Origin: Roseimicrobium gellanilyticum
Lineage (GTDB): Bacteria > Verrucomicrobiota > Verrucomicrobiia > Verrucomicrobiales > Verrucomicrobiaceae
Direction: 5' to 3'
Length of the DNA stretch: 64,000 bases
Assembly: GCF_003315205.1 (NCBI RefSeq)
Contig: NZ_QNRR01000001.1
Span: 1,178,001 to 1,242,000, forward strand
The notes below the pieces were generated by a model, which was not told the origin of the DNA, searched no databases, and saw only the letters and a list, made by a program, of their open reading frames with translations. Both the position numbers and the translations under genes were made by a program. Below, in pieces: positions 33,767-43,601 of the stretch (position 1 is its first letter; every line of letters begins with the position of its first letter).

Positions 33767-36721
33767 ATGGCAAAAAAAGCATCCAAAGGTAGCGCAAGCA
33801 AAACCAAATACGTATATTTCTTCGGAGCGGGCAAAGCGGATGGTAATGGAAGCATGAAGGCCCTGTTGGGCGGCAAGGGTGCGAACCTTGCGGAAATGAG
33901 CCGTATCGGTCTTCCGGTGCCTCCCGGATACACGATCAGCACGGACGTCTGCACGTATTATTACGACAACAAGCACACCTACCCCGCCTCCCTCCAGGGT
34001 GAAGTGGAAAAGGGTGTGGCAGGCATGGAAAAGATCATGGGCTGCAAGTTCGGCGATACCAAGGGTATGCCGCTCCTGCTCGCGGTGCGCTCCGGCGCTC
34101 GTGACTCCATGCCGGGCATGATGGACACCATCCTCAACCTGGGTCTGAACGACCAGACGGTGCTTGCGTTGGTGAAGGCCACGGGCAACGAGCGTTTCGC
34201 CTGGGACTGCTACCGCCGCTTCATCCAGATGTACGGTGACGTGGTGATGGGCGTGCAGAAGCGCCCTGATGAAGACGAAGATCCCTTCGAACTCGTCATC
34301 CACAAGCTCAAGCATGACCACCACGAAGACGACGTGGATGACGCCCACCTGACCGTGGACGACTACAAGGAACTCGTCGCCCGCTTCAAGAAGCTGGTGA
34401 AGGAGCGCACCAAGAAGGAGTTCCCGACCAATCCCTGGGACCAGCTGAAGGGCGCCGTGGGCGCTGTGTTCGGCTCCTGGAACAACGACCGCGCGATCGT
34501 GTATCGCCGCAAGTACAACATCCCGCACGAGTGGGGCACTGCCGTGAACGTGCAGGCCATGGTCTTCGGCAACACGGGTGAAAACTCCGGTTCCGGTGTG
34601 GCCTTCACCCGCGACCCCGCCACTGGCGAGAAGGTATTCTACGGTGAGTTCCTCATCAACGCCCAGGGTGAAGACGTCGTCGCCGGCGTGCGCACTCCGA
34701 GCCCCGTGGCCGAGCTCGCCGCTGTGATGCCTGCTCCCTACAAAGAGCTCGACCGCATCCGCGGCGTGCTGGAGTCCCACTTCAAGGATGTGCAGGACTT
34801 TGAGTTCACCATCCAGGACGGCAAGGTGTTCATGCTCCAGACCCGCAACGGCAAGCGTACCGGCGTGGCCGCTGTCCGCTTCGCAGTGGAAATGGAGAAG
34901 GAAAAGCTCATCGACTGGCAGACAGCGATCCGTCGCGTGCCCGCCGACCAGCTTGAGCAGGTGCTGGCTCCCATCTTCGACTCCAAGGCGGTGAAGGCTG
35001 CCAAGTCGATCGCCAGTGGTCTGAACGCCGGTCCTGGCGCTGCCAGCGGCAAGATCTACTTCAACTCCGATCGTGCGGCAGCCGCTGGCGACAAGGGTGA
35101 GAAGGTCCTCCTCGTGCGTAACGAAACCTCCCCGGAAGACATTCGCGGCATGCTGGCCTCCGAAGGCATCCTCACCCTCCGTGGTGGTGTGTCCTCCCAC
35201 GCAGCACTGGTGGCCCGTCAGATGGGCAAGGTCTGCGTCTGCGGCGCGGCTGACAAGACGCCGGACATGAGCATCGACTACGAAAAGCGCACGCTGACCG
35301 TGGCCGGTACGACTTACAAGGAAGGTGACTTCCTCTCGATCGATGGTTCCTCCGGTGTGGTGTATGAAGGCAGCCTGCCGACCGCAGCTTCCGAAATCAC
35401 CCAGGCACTCGTCGAGGGCAGCGCGGAAGCGAAGGAAGGTCGCACCTTCCAGAACTTCCAGAAGCTCATGAACTGGTGCTCGAAGGTGACCCGCCTTGCG
35501 GTGCGCACCAATGCGGACAGCCCCGACCAGGTGGAGAACGCGCTCGCGTTCGGCGCCACCGGCATCGGTCTCTGCCGTACGGAGCACATGTTCTTCGAAG
35601 GTGACCGCATCTACGCAGTGCGTGAGATGATCATGTCCACCGACCTCGAAGGCCGCAAGAAGGCGCTTGCGAAGCTTCTTCCGTATCAGCGCGAAGACTT
35701 CACCGGCATCTTCAAGGCTCTCAAGGGTCTTCCCGCAACCATCCGTCTGCTCGATCCTCCCCTCCATGAATTCCTCCCGAAGGAAGACCAGGAGAACGAG
35801 ATGAGCGACACGGTGAAGAAGACGGGCATGACTCGCGAGTTCATCGTGCAGCGCATCCATCAGCTTCATGAATTCAACCCGATGCTTGGTCACCGCGGTT
35901 GTCGCCTTGGCATTGCATATCCGGAAATCACGGAAATGCAGGCCCGTGCAATTTTTGAAGCAGCTGTTGACGTTCAGAAATCTGGCGTCAAAGTGAAGCC
36001 CGAAGTAATGATTCCTCTTGTTGGCTTCAAGAAGGAACTCGACTTGCAGGTCGAGATCGTGCATGCTGTCGCGAAAGCGGTCATGAAAGAGCGTAAGGCG
36101 AAGATCGACTACCAGGTCGGCACGATGATTGAAGTGCCGCGCGGAGCCATCACCGCTGACGAGATCGCTGAGACGGCACAGTTCTTCAGCTTCGGTACCA
36201 ACGACCTCACGCAGACTGCCCTTGGCATCAGCCGTGACGACATGGGTGCGTTCCTCACTCCGTATCAGGAGAACGAGGTGTTCAAGAAGAATCCTTTTGC
36301 GACCCTCGACCAGGTTGGCGTCGGCTCTCTGATGAAGATTGCCGTGGAGAAAGGCCGTTCCACCAAGTCCGACCTCAAGCTCGGTATCTGCGGTGAGCAC
36401 GGTGGTGATCCTGACAGCGTGAAGTTCTGTCACCGCCTTGGTTTGAACTACGTGAGCTGCAGCCCGTACCGCGTTCCGATCGCGCGGTTGGCAGCAGCAC
36501 AGGCAGCGCTCGAAGAAGCGGCCGCCTCGCAGAAAGATGTCCGTAGCAGTGCTGGATCCAAGCCCGCCGTGACGGCGCGCTCGGGAGGCAAGGCCACGGC
36601 TGACAAGAAAACAGCAACCAACAAAACTAAAACGAGGAACAAACCTATGGCCAAGAAAGCCGCTAAGAAAGCCGCCAAGAAGCCCGCGAAGAAAGCCGCC
36701 AAGAAGGCGAAGAAGAAGTAA
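33767..36721 (+). CDS. ppdK: Pyruvate, phosphate dikinase with histone-H1-like tail
   Basis: A 984-residue enzyme that interconverts pyruvate + ATP + Pi and PEP + AMP + PPi. An N-terminal ATP-grasp domain starts with '[28 protein letters not shown]'-type sequence. The swivelling domain carries phospho-His478 in '[16 protein letters not shown]', and the C-terminal TIM barrel has catalytic Cys875 in '[11 protein letters not shown]' and ends '[19 protein letters not shown]'. A normal PPDK stops near there (~875-890 residues). This one continues ~95 residues into an Ala/Thr/Lys-rich linker and [18 protein letters not shown], like bacterial H1-type tails. An in-frame ATG at 36647 is preceded by GAGGA and could start a separate 24-residue peptide. 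Confidence 0.93.
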   Translation: MAKKASKGSASKTKYVYFFGAGKADGNGSMKALLGGKGANLAEMSRIGLPVPPGYTISTDVCTYYYDNKHTYPASLQGEVEKGVAGMEKIMGCKFGDTKGMPLLLAVRSGARDSMPGMMDTILNLGLNDQTVLALVKATGNERFAWDCYRRFIQMYGDVVMGVQKRPDEDEDPFELVIHKLKHDHHEDDVDDAHLTVDDYKELVARFKKLVKERTKKEFPTNPWDQLKGAVGAVFGSWNNDRAIVYRRKYNIPHEWGTAVNVQAMVFGNTGENSGSGVAFTRDPATGEKVFYGEFLINAQGEDVVAGVRTPSPVAELAAVMPAPYKELDRIRGVLESHFKDVQDFEFTIQDGKVFMLQTRNGKRTGVAAVRFAVEMEKEKLIDWQTAIRRVPADQLEQVLAPIFDSKAVKAAKSIASGLNAGPGAASGKIYFNSDRAAAAGDKGEKVLLVRNETSPEDIRGMLASEGILTLRGGVSSHAALVARQMGKVCVCGAADKTPDMSIDYEKRTLTVAGTTYKEGDFLSIDGSSGVVYEGSLPTAASEITQALVEGSAEAKEGRTFQNFQKLMNWCSKVTRLAVRTNADSPDQVENALAFGATGIGLCRTEHMFFEGDRIYAVREMIMSTDLEGRKKALAKLLPYQREDFTGIFKALKGLPATIRLLDPPLHEFLPKEDQENEMSDTVKKTGMTREFIVQRIHQLHEFNPMLGHRGCRLGIAYPEITEMQARAIFEAAVDVQKSGVKVKPEVMIPLVGFKKELDLQVEIVHAVAKAVMKERKAKIDYQVGTMIEVPRGAITADEIAETAQFFSFGTNDLTQTALGISRDDMGAFLTPYQENEVFKKNPFATLDQVGVGSLMKIAVEKGRSTKSDLKLGICGEHGGDPDSVKFCHRLGLNYVSCSPYRVPIARLAAAQAALEEAAASQKDVRSSAGSKPAVTARSGGKATADKKTATNKTKTRNKPMAKKAAKKAAKKPAKKAAKKAKKK

Positions 36722-36781
36722 CGCGGGGCCTTCACAGGCCTGACAAACGCAGACGAACGAAACAATAGTCCGTCAAGAACG

Positions 36782-36815
36782 AAGTCCTGCGGGGTGCATC
36801 CTCGCAGGACTTTGT
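36782..36815 (+). terminator. Terminator after ppdK
   Basis: A perfect 10-bp stem AAGTCCTGCG (36782-36791) / CGCAGGACTT (36803-36812) with an 11-nt loop, followed by a T-rich but interrupted tract (TGTCGTTT). It lies 60 bp after the ppdK stop. Confidence 0.65.
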
Positions 36816-37093
36816 CGTTTGGTGCTGCCCGTGAGGTGATGGAATGAGGGATGAGCGCAAAGCAAACGAGAAGGGAAGGGGGTGGGCTGGTGTGAGGCCA
36901 CAGGGGCCGGGCTGCGGATCACTCTCTACATCCTTCACGTGCTTCGCATCGCTGGGCTAGCTGCAAGGCCTGACAGGCGTCACGGCACAAGAAAGCACAG
37001 CGTGTCCCTTCACGGCATTGCTGCTGCAACGATGTCTATGCAATGGTGATGTGGTGGACGTTGACGCTTCCCGCATGCGCCCATGCCCACCTC
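36816..37093. other. Intergenic region between ppdK terminator and prsW-like gene
   Basis: The genes on either side converge here. No gene, RNA or repeat is recognised. Confidence 0.35.
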
Positions 37094-38722
37094 TCACACC
37101 TCCCGGAACTCCCGCAGGAAGATGAAGCCGATGACCGCGAGGCTCAGCGCTGTGGAGAGGGTTTCCGTGATGCCCTTGATATTCTGCATTTGGTAGGTGG
37201 CTGCGATCATCAGCACACCAACGAGAAGGGAAATGCCCCAGATGAAGATCGAGGTTCGGGAGAAGACCCACCCCGCAGGGCGCTCCGTCCCGGAGTGAAG
37301 CAGTCTCAGATAGAATGCCGCGACAGCAGCCAGGATCACGACGTGCATGATGTCCATGCCCCACTCGTCGCCTGCGATGACCGCAGTGAAGTCATAGAGA
37401 CCATGTGCCAGCGTCACTCCGAGGAAGGCTGTGAGAAACTCGGTCGCTTTGTGAAAGCGCGAACGGAACAGTTCATACGTTCCCCAGCCCAAGATTCCCG
37501 TCAGACCGATGTGGAGGAAATTGGCAGTGAGAAACCTGCCCAGAGCAAGTGAGCTGCCGTGTGTGGAGAAGTAGAGAAGATTCTCATCCAGCGCGAACCC
37601 AAGTCCCACGCATCCTCCCACGAGAGCAGCTTTCGTCGGAGAGCCATTGTGCAGAAGCACGGGGAGGAAGAAGGCGAATAGAAGCGCCTTCACCGCCTCC
37701 TCCGGCAGGCCGACATTGAGGATCCAGTCCATCATGGCATGGGTGAGGGTTGGCGCCTCACTTCCTGCGTCAGAGGGGGTACGGTAGTCGACTGTCTCCT
37801 GGAACCAGAGGAGCACCGTCACGCTGACGATGCCTGCAAAGACCGCCGGCAGGAAACGAAACCAGCGGAAACGCTCGCGGCTGGCCGTGTACACCAGGAT
37901 GACATACCAGATGCCAGCAGTGAACAGCGCGATGAAGAGGGATGCGCCTTGCATCCAGCGTTCCCAAGTCATGCGGGCCATGGCCTGGAAAAGCATTTGC
38001 CGATCGGACATGATCTGTGCTGCATCACGCAGCCCGAGGGCATCGACGGTTCGCAGGAAGGACTTGTCGCTGCAGAGTTGTTGCAGCGCTGACGCATCCT
38101 TGAGCTGCAGAGCGAGCTCGAAGGCATACCTCCGCGAGAGGGTGGCGTCTGGAAAGCGGGTCCACTCCCGCATCCACGCGCCGAGCACCTCCTTCATGCG
38201 CTTCTGCCGCAGCAGGCTTTCAGCATACAACTCGTTTGCATGGCGGGGAGCGTTCTCACGGAGGCTGATTTGTGCAAGGTCAGCCTGCGCCTTCTCCCTC
38301 GCTGCTTCGTCCGGGTCAAATCGGAAACGCGCGTAAGCAGCCAGCGCCTCGTAGAGCTCGGCATCTCCAGCGTGCTGGCGGAAGAGCGCCGCCAGATCCA
38401 TCTCGCCACATTTCAGGGACACAGGATCAAAAGACTGCCCTTTTGGGATTTGCATCTCCATCAGCCACTTCATGACCCTGGCAGGCTCCTTTGCCGGGGC
38501 CTGCCGAAGCAGTTGATATTCTTCACCCAGCACCATTTCATTGCTCGCGGCGATTTCGTCTGCACTCAAGGAAGGCATCTTGGGCGGGGGCCACTGCTTT
38601 CCACGAATGATCAGCACAGAGACGGAGATGAGGGTGCACACAGCGATGATCCCTGAGGCCACACGCAGCAGGAACGTGCGATCACGCGTCAGTTGAAACG
38701 CACGGGAGCGCCACTGGGACAT
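37094..38722 (-). CDS. PrsW-family intramembrane metalloprotease-like protein
   Basis: A 542-residue protein. One N-terminal helix is followed by a soluble region (residues ~45-235) rich in TPR-like helices ('ALAAYARFRFDPDEAARE', 'ANELYAESLLRQKRM'), then about eight helices. The membrane part carries the PrsW motifs: 'GLPEEAVKALL' (Glu-Glu), 'GLGFALDENLLYF' (E-N), 'ANFLHIGLTGILGWG' and 'LAHGLYDF' (His residues). PrsW of Bacillus cleaves the anti-sigma factor RsiW at site 1. The ~230-residue N-terminal addition is not part of classic PrsW. It is followed closely upstream by a GT9 gene (13-bp gap) and is probably in the same operon. Confidence 0.8.
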   Translation of the reverse strand: MSQWRSRAFQLTRDRTFLLRVASGIIAVCTLISVSVLIIRGKQWPPPKMPSLSADEIAASNEMVLGEEYQLLRQAPAKEPARVMKWLMEMQIPKGQSFDPVSLKCGEMDLAALFRQHAGDAELYEALAAYARFRFDPDEAAREKAQADLAQISLRENAPRHANELYAESLLRQKRMKEVLGAWMREWTRFPDATLSRRYAFELALQLKDASALQQLCSDKSFLRTVDALGLRDAAQIMSDRQMLFQAMARMTWERWMQGASLFIALFTAGIWYVILVYTASRERFRWFRFLPAVFAGIVSVTVLLWFQETVDYRTPSDAGSEAPTLTHAMMDWILNVGLPEEAVKALLFAFFLPVLLHNGSPTKAALVGGCVGLGFALDENLLYFSTHGSSLALGRFLTANFLHIGLTGILGWGTYELFRSRFHKATEFLTAFLGVTLAHGLYDFTAVIAGDEWGMDIMHVVILAAVAAFYLRLLHSGTERPAGWVFSRTSIFIWGISLLVGVLMIAATYQMQNIKGITETLSTALSLAVIGFIFLREFREV

Positions 38723-38735
38723 GAGAGAGGAGGGG

Positions 38736-39752
38736 TTAGCACCAATTCTGAAGGACGAAGTCCGCGGTGCGTCGCGCCGCGCTGGCGTCCATCATCTGCC
38801 GGGAGCGCACTTCTTCATCTGAAAATTCACTCCGATGTGCAATACGTCCGGCTTTCCACACATACGCGGCATGGTTGTACGGGCCCACGCGGCGGGGATT
38901 GCTCCAGGTGTGAATCCCGAGTGTGCGCGGCTGCAACGCGGAAGAGATGTGCATCGGGCCACTGTCCACGCTGATGCATGCCCGCGATTGCCGGATGAGC
39001 CACACGAGGCCGGAGAGGCTGGTCCGGTTCATCAGCGAGATGACGTGGGCGCCGGTGATCTCATGCGGGGTGGAAGACTTCCCGGCAATGACCACAGGTC
39101 TCGGCGCAAAGCAGTCGCACAAGGTCTGCAGCACCTCTGCGGAGAGTGATTTTCCTGCGCCACGGGAATAGGGATGAAGCAGGATGAAGTCTTCTGGAAG
39201 AGTCTCGCCCTCCGGGCAGGTTCCCTCGGGAAGTGGGAACTCGACGCCGGCAGGCGCCGTGTCGATGCCCAGGGCTCGCACTAGCGTGAGGTACCGGTCC
39301 ACGGCGTGATCCTGCTTGTTCACCGGAACGACCTTCCGGTAGAGCAGGGAGGCACCTTCGCGTGCGTCGGACATGCCGATGACGGGATCTGTGCCCCGCG
39401 CCAGGCTGGTGAGCGCGCTGCGCATGAGCCCTTGAAAGTCGAGGGTGATCTCCGGCATCGTGCGTGGGGCGGCGTTCAGCGCGCGGGCCCACTGGTAAAG
39501 CTTCGGGAGAGCGGTCAGCCCCTTGAATTCACCGCGGGGGAAGGGAACAATTTCCGTGAGGTCAGGGTTGCCCTCGAGCAGGGGCATCCACTCCGGGTTG
39601 CACATCCAGCGCAGCTCGAGGTGTGGATAGGCGCGCTTGATGAAATGCGCGGCGGGCAGGGTGTGAACAATGTCGCCCAAGGAGCTGGGCTTCACGAGGA
39701 ACACAGAACGAAACTGTGCGAGATCGGCGACCAGCCCGTTGCTGCTGCTCAT
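38736..39752 (-). CDS. Glycosyltransferase family 9 (heptosyltransferase-like)
   Basis: A 338-residue GT-B enzyme. The N-terminal motif 'VFLVKPSSLGDIVHTLPAAHFIKRAYP' with the conserved GD and the C-terminal motif 'CISVDSGPMHISSALQPRTLGI' (D-S-G-P-M-H) define the GT9 family of LPS core heptosyltransferases (WaaC/WaaF/WaaQ). It probably adds a heptose or another sugar to lipid A-core on the cytoplasmic face. Its start overlaps the stop of the metallophosphoesterase gene by four bases. The acceptor sugar cannot be told from sequence. Confidence 0.85.
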   Translation of the reverse strand: MSSSNGLVADLAQFRSVFLVKPSSLGDIVHTLPAAHFIKRAYPHLELRWMCNPEWMPLLEGNPDLTEIVPFPRGEFKGLTALPKLYQWARALNAAPRTMPEITLDFQGLMRSALTSLARGTDPVIGMSDAREGASLLYRKVVPVNKQDHAVDRYLTLVRALGIDTAPAGVEFPLPEGTCPEGETLPEDFILLHPYSRGAGKSLSAEVLQTLCDCFAPRPVVIAGKSSTPHEITGAHVISLMNRTSLSGLVWLIRQSRACISVDSGPMHISSALQPRTLGIHTWSNPRRVGPYNHAAYVWKAGRIAHRSEFSDEEVRSRQMMDASAARRTADFVLQNWC

Positions 39753-40471
39753 CGTCCCAGGGCAAGCCGCTCGGCCAGTATCGTGGGCAGGCCGGCGTCG
39801 CGGATTTTCTGCTGTGTGGTGCGCAGGTCGTACTCCAGCCTGCGGATGTTCACCGTCTGCTTCTCCACGTCATAGATGGCGTAGGAGGCGCGCCAGTCGC
39901 CATCACGGGGCTGGCCCACACTGCCGACATTGATGAAGTACTTCACGCCACGACGCAGGGTGGTGTCCGTGTCCCGGAGGCAGCGGACCGTGTCATCCTT
40001 TTCGTAGATGCGCGGGGCATGGGTGTGCCCGTAGAAGCAGAGCTGGGTGAACTGGTAGCTGAAGCTCGCCATGGCATCGAACCGGTTGGCCACGTAGGCC
40101 CAGCTTCCGGGGGAGTCGAGGGTGGCGTGGACGATGGTGAAATCCCGCACTTGGCGCACCAGCTTGAGCTCGCGCAGCCACTGCTTCTGGTCTTCGGTCA
40201 GCTTTTGCCGGGTCCAGAGGAGGGCGCTCTCCGCCAGGGGGTTCAGTTCGTCGAGGGTGCGCTCCTGAGTGGCTTCCTCATCGTGGTTGCCCTTCACGAC
40301 CGGGCAGTTGAGGGAGCGGACGTAGTCGAGGCATTCGCCGGGGTCGGCATTGTATCCGACAATGTCTCCCACGCAGACATAGTGAGTGCATCCCTGCTCT
40401 TGGGAATCTCCCATGACAGTCATGAGAGCTTCCCAATTAGCGTGTATGTCTCCAAAGATGGCGTAGCGCAT
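39749..40471 (-). CDS. Metallophosphoesterase (calcineurin-like, YfcE/ApaH-like)
   Basis: A 240-residue enzyme with all calcineurin-type metal motifs: 'FGDIHAN' (D-x-H), 'VGDIVGYNADP' (GD), 'KGNHDEE' (GNHD), 'IVHATLDSPG' (H) and 'FYGHTHAP' (GHTH). The 'GDIVGYNADP' form is typical of a common bacterial subfamily, often called DNA repair exonuclease or serine/threonine phosphatase-like without proof. A two-metal phosphodiesterase or phosphomonoesterase reaction is likely; the substrate is unknown. The last four bases overlap the GT9 gene start, so expression is coupled. Confidence 0.85.
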   Translation of the reverse strand: MRYAIFGDIHANWEALMTVMGDSQEQGCTHYVCVGDIVGYNADPGECLDYVRSLNCPVVKGNHDEEATQERTLDELNPLAESALLWTRQKLTEDQKQWLRELKLVRQVRDFTIVHATLDSPGSWAYVANRFDAMASFSYQFTQLCFYGHTHAPRIYEKDDTVRCLRDTDTTLRRGVKYFINVGSVGQPRDGDWRASYAIYDVEKQTVNIRRLEYDLRTTQQKIRDAGLPTILAERLALGR

Positions 40472-40551
40472 GAAAACGGCGAAGGCTTAACGTTGGCGTG
40501 GACGCGGGACAGGTCAAGCGCAGGAAGTGGTCTGTCGAGGAAAACCGGTGC

Positions 40552-41358
40552 TTAAGGGTTCGTATTCCGCAACATAGGCCGCGGGGAGGTGGTGGATGCG
40601 GGGGCCGGGGCGGCGGGGATGCGTTTGTCTGCCGGGATATTCAGCCGGTTCTCCAGAATCCTCAGGTCCCGCTGGATGCTCTCCATCTTGGTGAAGGGGG
40701 GGCCCCGGTCGTAGTAGCGCTTCAGAATCTCATAGGCCTGGGCAGAGGATGCACGATCCCCCACCTTCACCAGTTCGTAGGCGCCCAGCCGCTCGATGAA
40801 GTCCAGCGATCCGTTCTTATGGGCCTCAATAAAAGCGGTGGCCGCCCGCTCCGGGTCTGGCTGCCGGTCCTTGTAGATGTAGCCGAGGGCCTCAAGGAGA
40901 CGCCGGTTTTCCGGAAGGTAGCGGAGGCCTTCGTTGAGGATTTCAAGGCCGCGCTGCACGTGATCCTTGAAGAGCTTGTTCTGGATGGCCGCACGAAGGC
41001 TCTTGTCCCGCTTGAAGTAGGAGGCGGCGTTGTACGCCATGTGCCAGGAGGCCTCATCCCAATACGTGGGCTCGTAGGGCTGCATGCGCGTCACCAGGGT
41101 CATGCGGTTGTCCACCGCACCCCAGTCGTTCCTTTCCCAGGCAGAATAGGCTTCCAGAAACCCGACGCTGGCCACGAGGGAACGCAGCCCGCCCAGTGTG
41201 GCCAGGAACATCTGGCCGAAATCTTCCTGCCAGCTCACCGTGGGCGGGGCTTCCTTCAGGCCCTTCTCCCGCAGGTTCATGGTCATGGCGTGGTCCAGCG
41301 GGAGGCGCGCCAGGCCGAAGGCCAGGAAGAGGAGCACACCGAGGACACGTTTGTTCAT
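40552..41358 (-). CDS. TPR-like protein linked to the ABC-2 exporter
   Basis: A 268-residue protein. The ATG at 41358 is preferred because it starts an N-terminal membrane anchor or signal (MNKRVLGVLLFLAFGLARLP); the frame further upstream lies inside the permease gene. The body consists of helical pairs resembling TPR repeats ('GLEILNEGLRYLPENRRLLEALGYIYKD', 'AATAFIEAHKNGS', 'QAYEILKRYYDRG', given in parts) and a Pro/Ala-rich end. It is separated by 19 bp from the permease gene on the same strand, so it is probably a periplasm-facing accessory of that exporter. The family name is not known to me. Confidence 0.65.
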   Translation of the reverse strand: MNKRVLGVLLFLAFGLARLPLDHAMTMNLREKGLKEAPPTVSWQEDFGQMFLATLGGLRSLVASVGFLEAYSAWERNDWGAVDNRMTLVTRMQPYEPTYWDEASWHMAYNAASYFKRDKSLRAAIQNKLFKDHVQRGLEILNEGLRYLPENRRLLEALGYIYKDRQPDPERAATAFIEAHKNGSLDFIERLGAYELVKVGDRASSAQAYEILKRYYDRGPPFTKMESIQRDLRILENRLNIPADKRIPAAPAPASTTSPRPMLRNTNP

Positions 41359-41377
41359 GGAAGTGAGGCGCAGAAGA

Positions 41378-42292
41378 TCAGAGCTCTTTCTCCACGAAGA
41401 AGAGGTGGGAGACGACCATGTAGGCCGCCACATACATCGCGGCGTAGCCGGTGAGCTGGCCCACCACACCGAGCGTCACTTCTCCACGAATGGCCGCTGT
41501 GGACAGGTCGAACATGCCCAGATCCGGGCAGAGAATTGCAAGAAGCGCTCCCACGGTCTTTTCCGTCCAGCCGTAGAGCCCCTTGAGCACCCACTCCCTC
41601 ATGAGCGCCACACCGAACCCCGCGATGGTGAAAGCCATGGAGGTGATGATGGTGAAGAGAGTCGTGCTGGCGAAGGTGGAGATGAGCAATGTCATCGCCG
41701 TGACCACGGAGGCTCGCAGGAATACCATCCACACCTCCACGTGCACGCCGCTGTTCAGGCCATACTTGCGAATGCTCGCTTCCACATAGGCGACATTCTC
41801 CGGGGTGGCTGCCTGCTGCTGCTCCAGCATGGCAATCATGGCGGACAGCAAGGCCTGCTGTTTGAGCCACAGCACCACGGAGAAGATGAGGTCCATCAAC
41901 AGCAGGCCGCAGAAGAGAAGCAGTAGCATGCCGAGCAGCTTGCCCAGCAGGTACTCGTAGCGCGGGACGGGCTTGCTCAGAATCGTGTAGAGCGTCCGGT
42001 CCTCCAGATCCTTGGGGAGCAGGAGTGCCGTGGCAGTGATGGAGAACACGACGGAAGCGACCAGCATGGAACCCATGGACCAGTCCTTGAGCTGCTTAAG
42101 CTGCTGTTCGGGACTCAACTGTGGGAAGAAGAAGGCGGCACCCAGGGCCACCAGGCAGAAGACGGCGAGAAACGCCACAATGCGCATGCGCAGGAGTTGG
42201 GTCGCCGTGTGGGTGGCGAGTGTCCATATGCGGCCTGGGGAGAATCCCTTGTGCGCGCGCGTTTTCACAGGAGTGGCAATCACGGTGCTCAT
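41378..42292 (-). CDS. ABC-2 type transporter permease
   Basis: A 304-residue membrane protein with six main hydrophobic segments and the ABC-2 pattern 'LLPKDLEDRTLYTILSKPVPRYEYLLGKLLGMLLLLF' (cytosolic loop E-D-R-T-L-Y-T-I-L-S-K-P-x-x-R), typical of exporters near GldA/NosY-like systems. A large loop is present between helices 3 and 4. The first four bases overlap the stop of the ATPase gene, so both are made from one mRNA. The exported substrate is unknown. Confidence 0.85.
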   Translation of the reverse strand: MSTVIATPVKTRAHKGFSPGRIWTLATHTATQLLRMRIVAFLAVFCLVALGAAFFFPQLSPEQQLKQLKDWSMGSMLVASVVFSITATALLLPKDLEDRTLYTILSKPVPRYEYLLGKLLGMLLLLFCGLLLMDLIFSVVLWLKQQALLSAMIAMLEQQQAATPENVAYVEASIRKYGLNSGVHVEVWMVFLRASVVTAMTLLISTFASTTLFTIITSMAFTIAGFGVALMREWVLKGLYGWTEKTVGALLAILCPDLGMFDLSTAAIRGEVTLGVVGQLTGYAAMYVAAYMVVSHLFFVEKEL

Positions 42293-43176
42293 GATTTGTC
42301 CTCCTCACCGGTTTGGGTGGTGCATTCGAGGAAGAGTTTTTCCAAGGTGGTTCGGGGCTTTTCCATGGAGACGATGCGGGCTTTGGCGCCCTCCTTTGCC
42401 ACCAGTTCACGGATGGCGGCCAGGGTCTGGGGGGAGGCATTTTCCAGAAGGATCTCTGTCTGGTTCTCCACGGAGATGAGGTCGTCCAGGTTGCCTTCGC
42501 GTACCATGGAGCCGTTCGACATGATGCCCACACGGTCGCACACCTGCTGCATCTGCTCCAGCAGGTGGGAAGTGACCACAATGGTGATGCCACGCTCCTT
42601 CAGCTCCAGAATCAGATCGCGGATGCGCCGTGACGCGACCGGGTCGACACCTGCGGTAGGTTCGTCCAAAATGAGAAGGCGTGGCCCGTGGATGAGCGCC
42701 TGACCGAGGCCTACACGCTGTAGCATTCCCTTCGAGTAGCCGCCTACACGGCGGTCTGCCGCGTGTTGGAGGCCGGTGAGTTTCAGCATTTCCTCCGTGC
42801 GGTCCTTCAGCTCAGAGCCGCGCAGTCCGCAGAGCTTGCCGTAGAAGAGGAGAGTTTCACGCCCATTCAGGTGCTTGTAGAAGTAGGGATTCTCCGGGAG
42901 GAATCCGATGTCCGCCCTGCCAGCCACCTGCTCGCTGCTCTCGCCAAAGACGCGCACCGTCCCCTGCGTGGCGCGCAACAAGCCGAGCATGACCTTCATG
43001 GTGGTGGACTTGCCACAGCCGTTGGGGCCGATGAGTCCGTAGACCTCACCCTGATGCACGCTGAAGGAGAGGTCCCGTACGGCCACGAGCGGCTTGTTGC
43101 GGAAGCCAGTTTTGAAGGTCTTGGTCAGGTGCTCCACCTCCACTGCGAAGGGAGATGCTTGCGAGGGTGATTCCAT
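42289..43176 (-). CDS. ABC-2 transporter ATP-binding protein (CcmA/NodI-like)
   Basis: A 295-residue ATPase. Walker A 'GPNGCGKSTTMK', Q-loop 'GFLPENPYFYKHL', signature 'GGYSKGMLQRVGL' (the YSKGM form of ABC-2 exporters), Walker B 'LLILDEPTAGVDP' and 'VTSHLLEQMQQVCDR' are intact. About 60 extra C-terminal residues follow the ATPase core, as in NodI/GldA-like proteins. It lies 17 bp after acylphosphatase and overlaps the permease gene. Confidence 0.9.
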   Translation of the reverse strand: MESPSQASPFAVEVEHLTKTFKTGFRNKPLVAVRDLSFSVHQGEVYGLIGPNGCGKSTTMKVMLGLLRATQGTVRVFGESSEQVAGRADIGFLPENPYFYKHLNGRETLLFYGKLCGLRGSELKDRTEEMLKLTGLQHAADRRVGGYSKGMLQRVGLGQALIHGPRLLILDEPTAGVDPVASRRIRDLILELKERGITIVVTSHLLEQMQQVCDRVGIMSNGSMVREGNLDDLISVENQTEILLENASPQTLAAIRELVAKEGAKARIVSMEKPRTTLEKLFLECTTQTGEEDKS

Positions 43177-43193
43177 GGGGGCGGGTGCGTGGG

Positions 43194-43469
43194 TCAGTGG
43201 ACGATGCTGAATCCTCTGACACCCGTGAGGTCCGGAATGTCATGAGACTCCACATTTTTGATGTTTCCGCCCAGCGAGCTGTTTTCGATTTCCTCCAGAA
43301 ACGCTTCGAGCTCCTCGGAGTCGTGGGACATGGCCTGGAGCTCGACCCGGCCATCCGGCAGGTTCTTCACCCAGCCCAGCACCTCAAATCCGCCCGCGAT
43401 GCGTTTCACCGTGTAGCGGAATCCCACGCCCTGCACCTTGCCCTTGTAAAAAACCTGTCTCGCTGCCAT
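43194..43469 (-). CDS. acyP: Acylphosphatase
   Basis: A 91-residue protein that hydrolyses acyl phosphates such as carbamoyl and 1,3-bisphosphoglycerate. The two signatures are present: 'GKVQGVGFRYTV' with the catalytic Arg, and 'GWVKNLPDGRVEL' with the catalytic Asn. The ATG at 43469 (MAARQVFYKG) gives the usual length; an ATG two codons earlier (MGMAARQ) is equally possible. It lies directly upstream of the ABC-2 operon on the same strand (17-bp gap). Confidence 0.9.
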   Translation of the reverse strand: MAARQVFYKGKVQGVGFRYTVKRIAGGFEVLGWVKNLPDGRVELQAMSHDSEELEAFLEEIENSSLGGNIKNVESHDIPDLTGVRGFSIVH

Positions 43470-43601
43470 TCCCATGAAAAAAGCCGGGGCTGCGGCAAGA
43501 TGCAAGGCTGGAATGTGGGAAGGGTTCGGGCCGCAAGCCCCGGAAACCGATGACGTTCTCTCTACATCTCGTTGATTCCGAAAGTTCCTTTGTCCAAATT
43601 T

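Noticed and set aside
33719-36433. Very long open frame (904 codons) on the - strand opposite ppdK
   Set aside because: It is antisense to a fully conserved PPDK in matching codon phase, its translation is low in family-like motifs and rich in His/Val/Leu from GC-skewed codons, and it has no recognisable domain.
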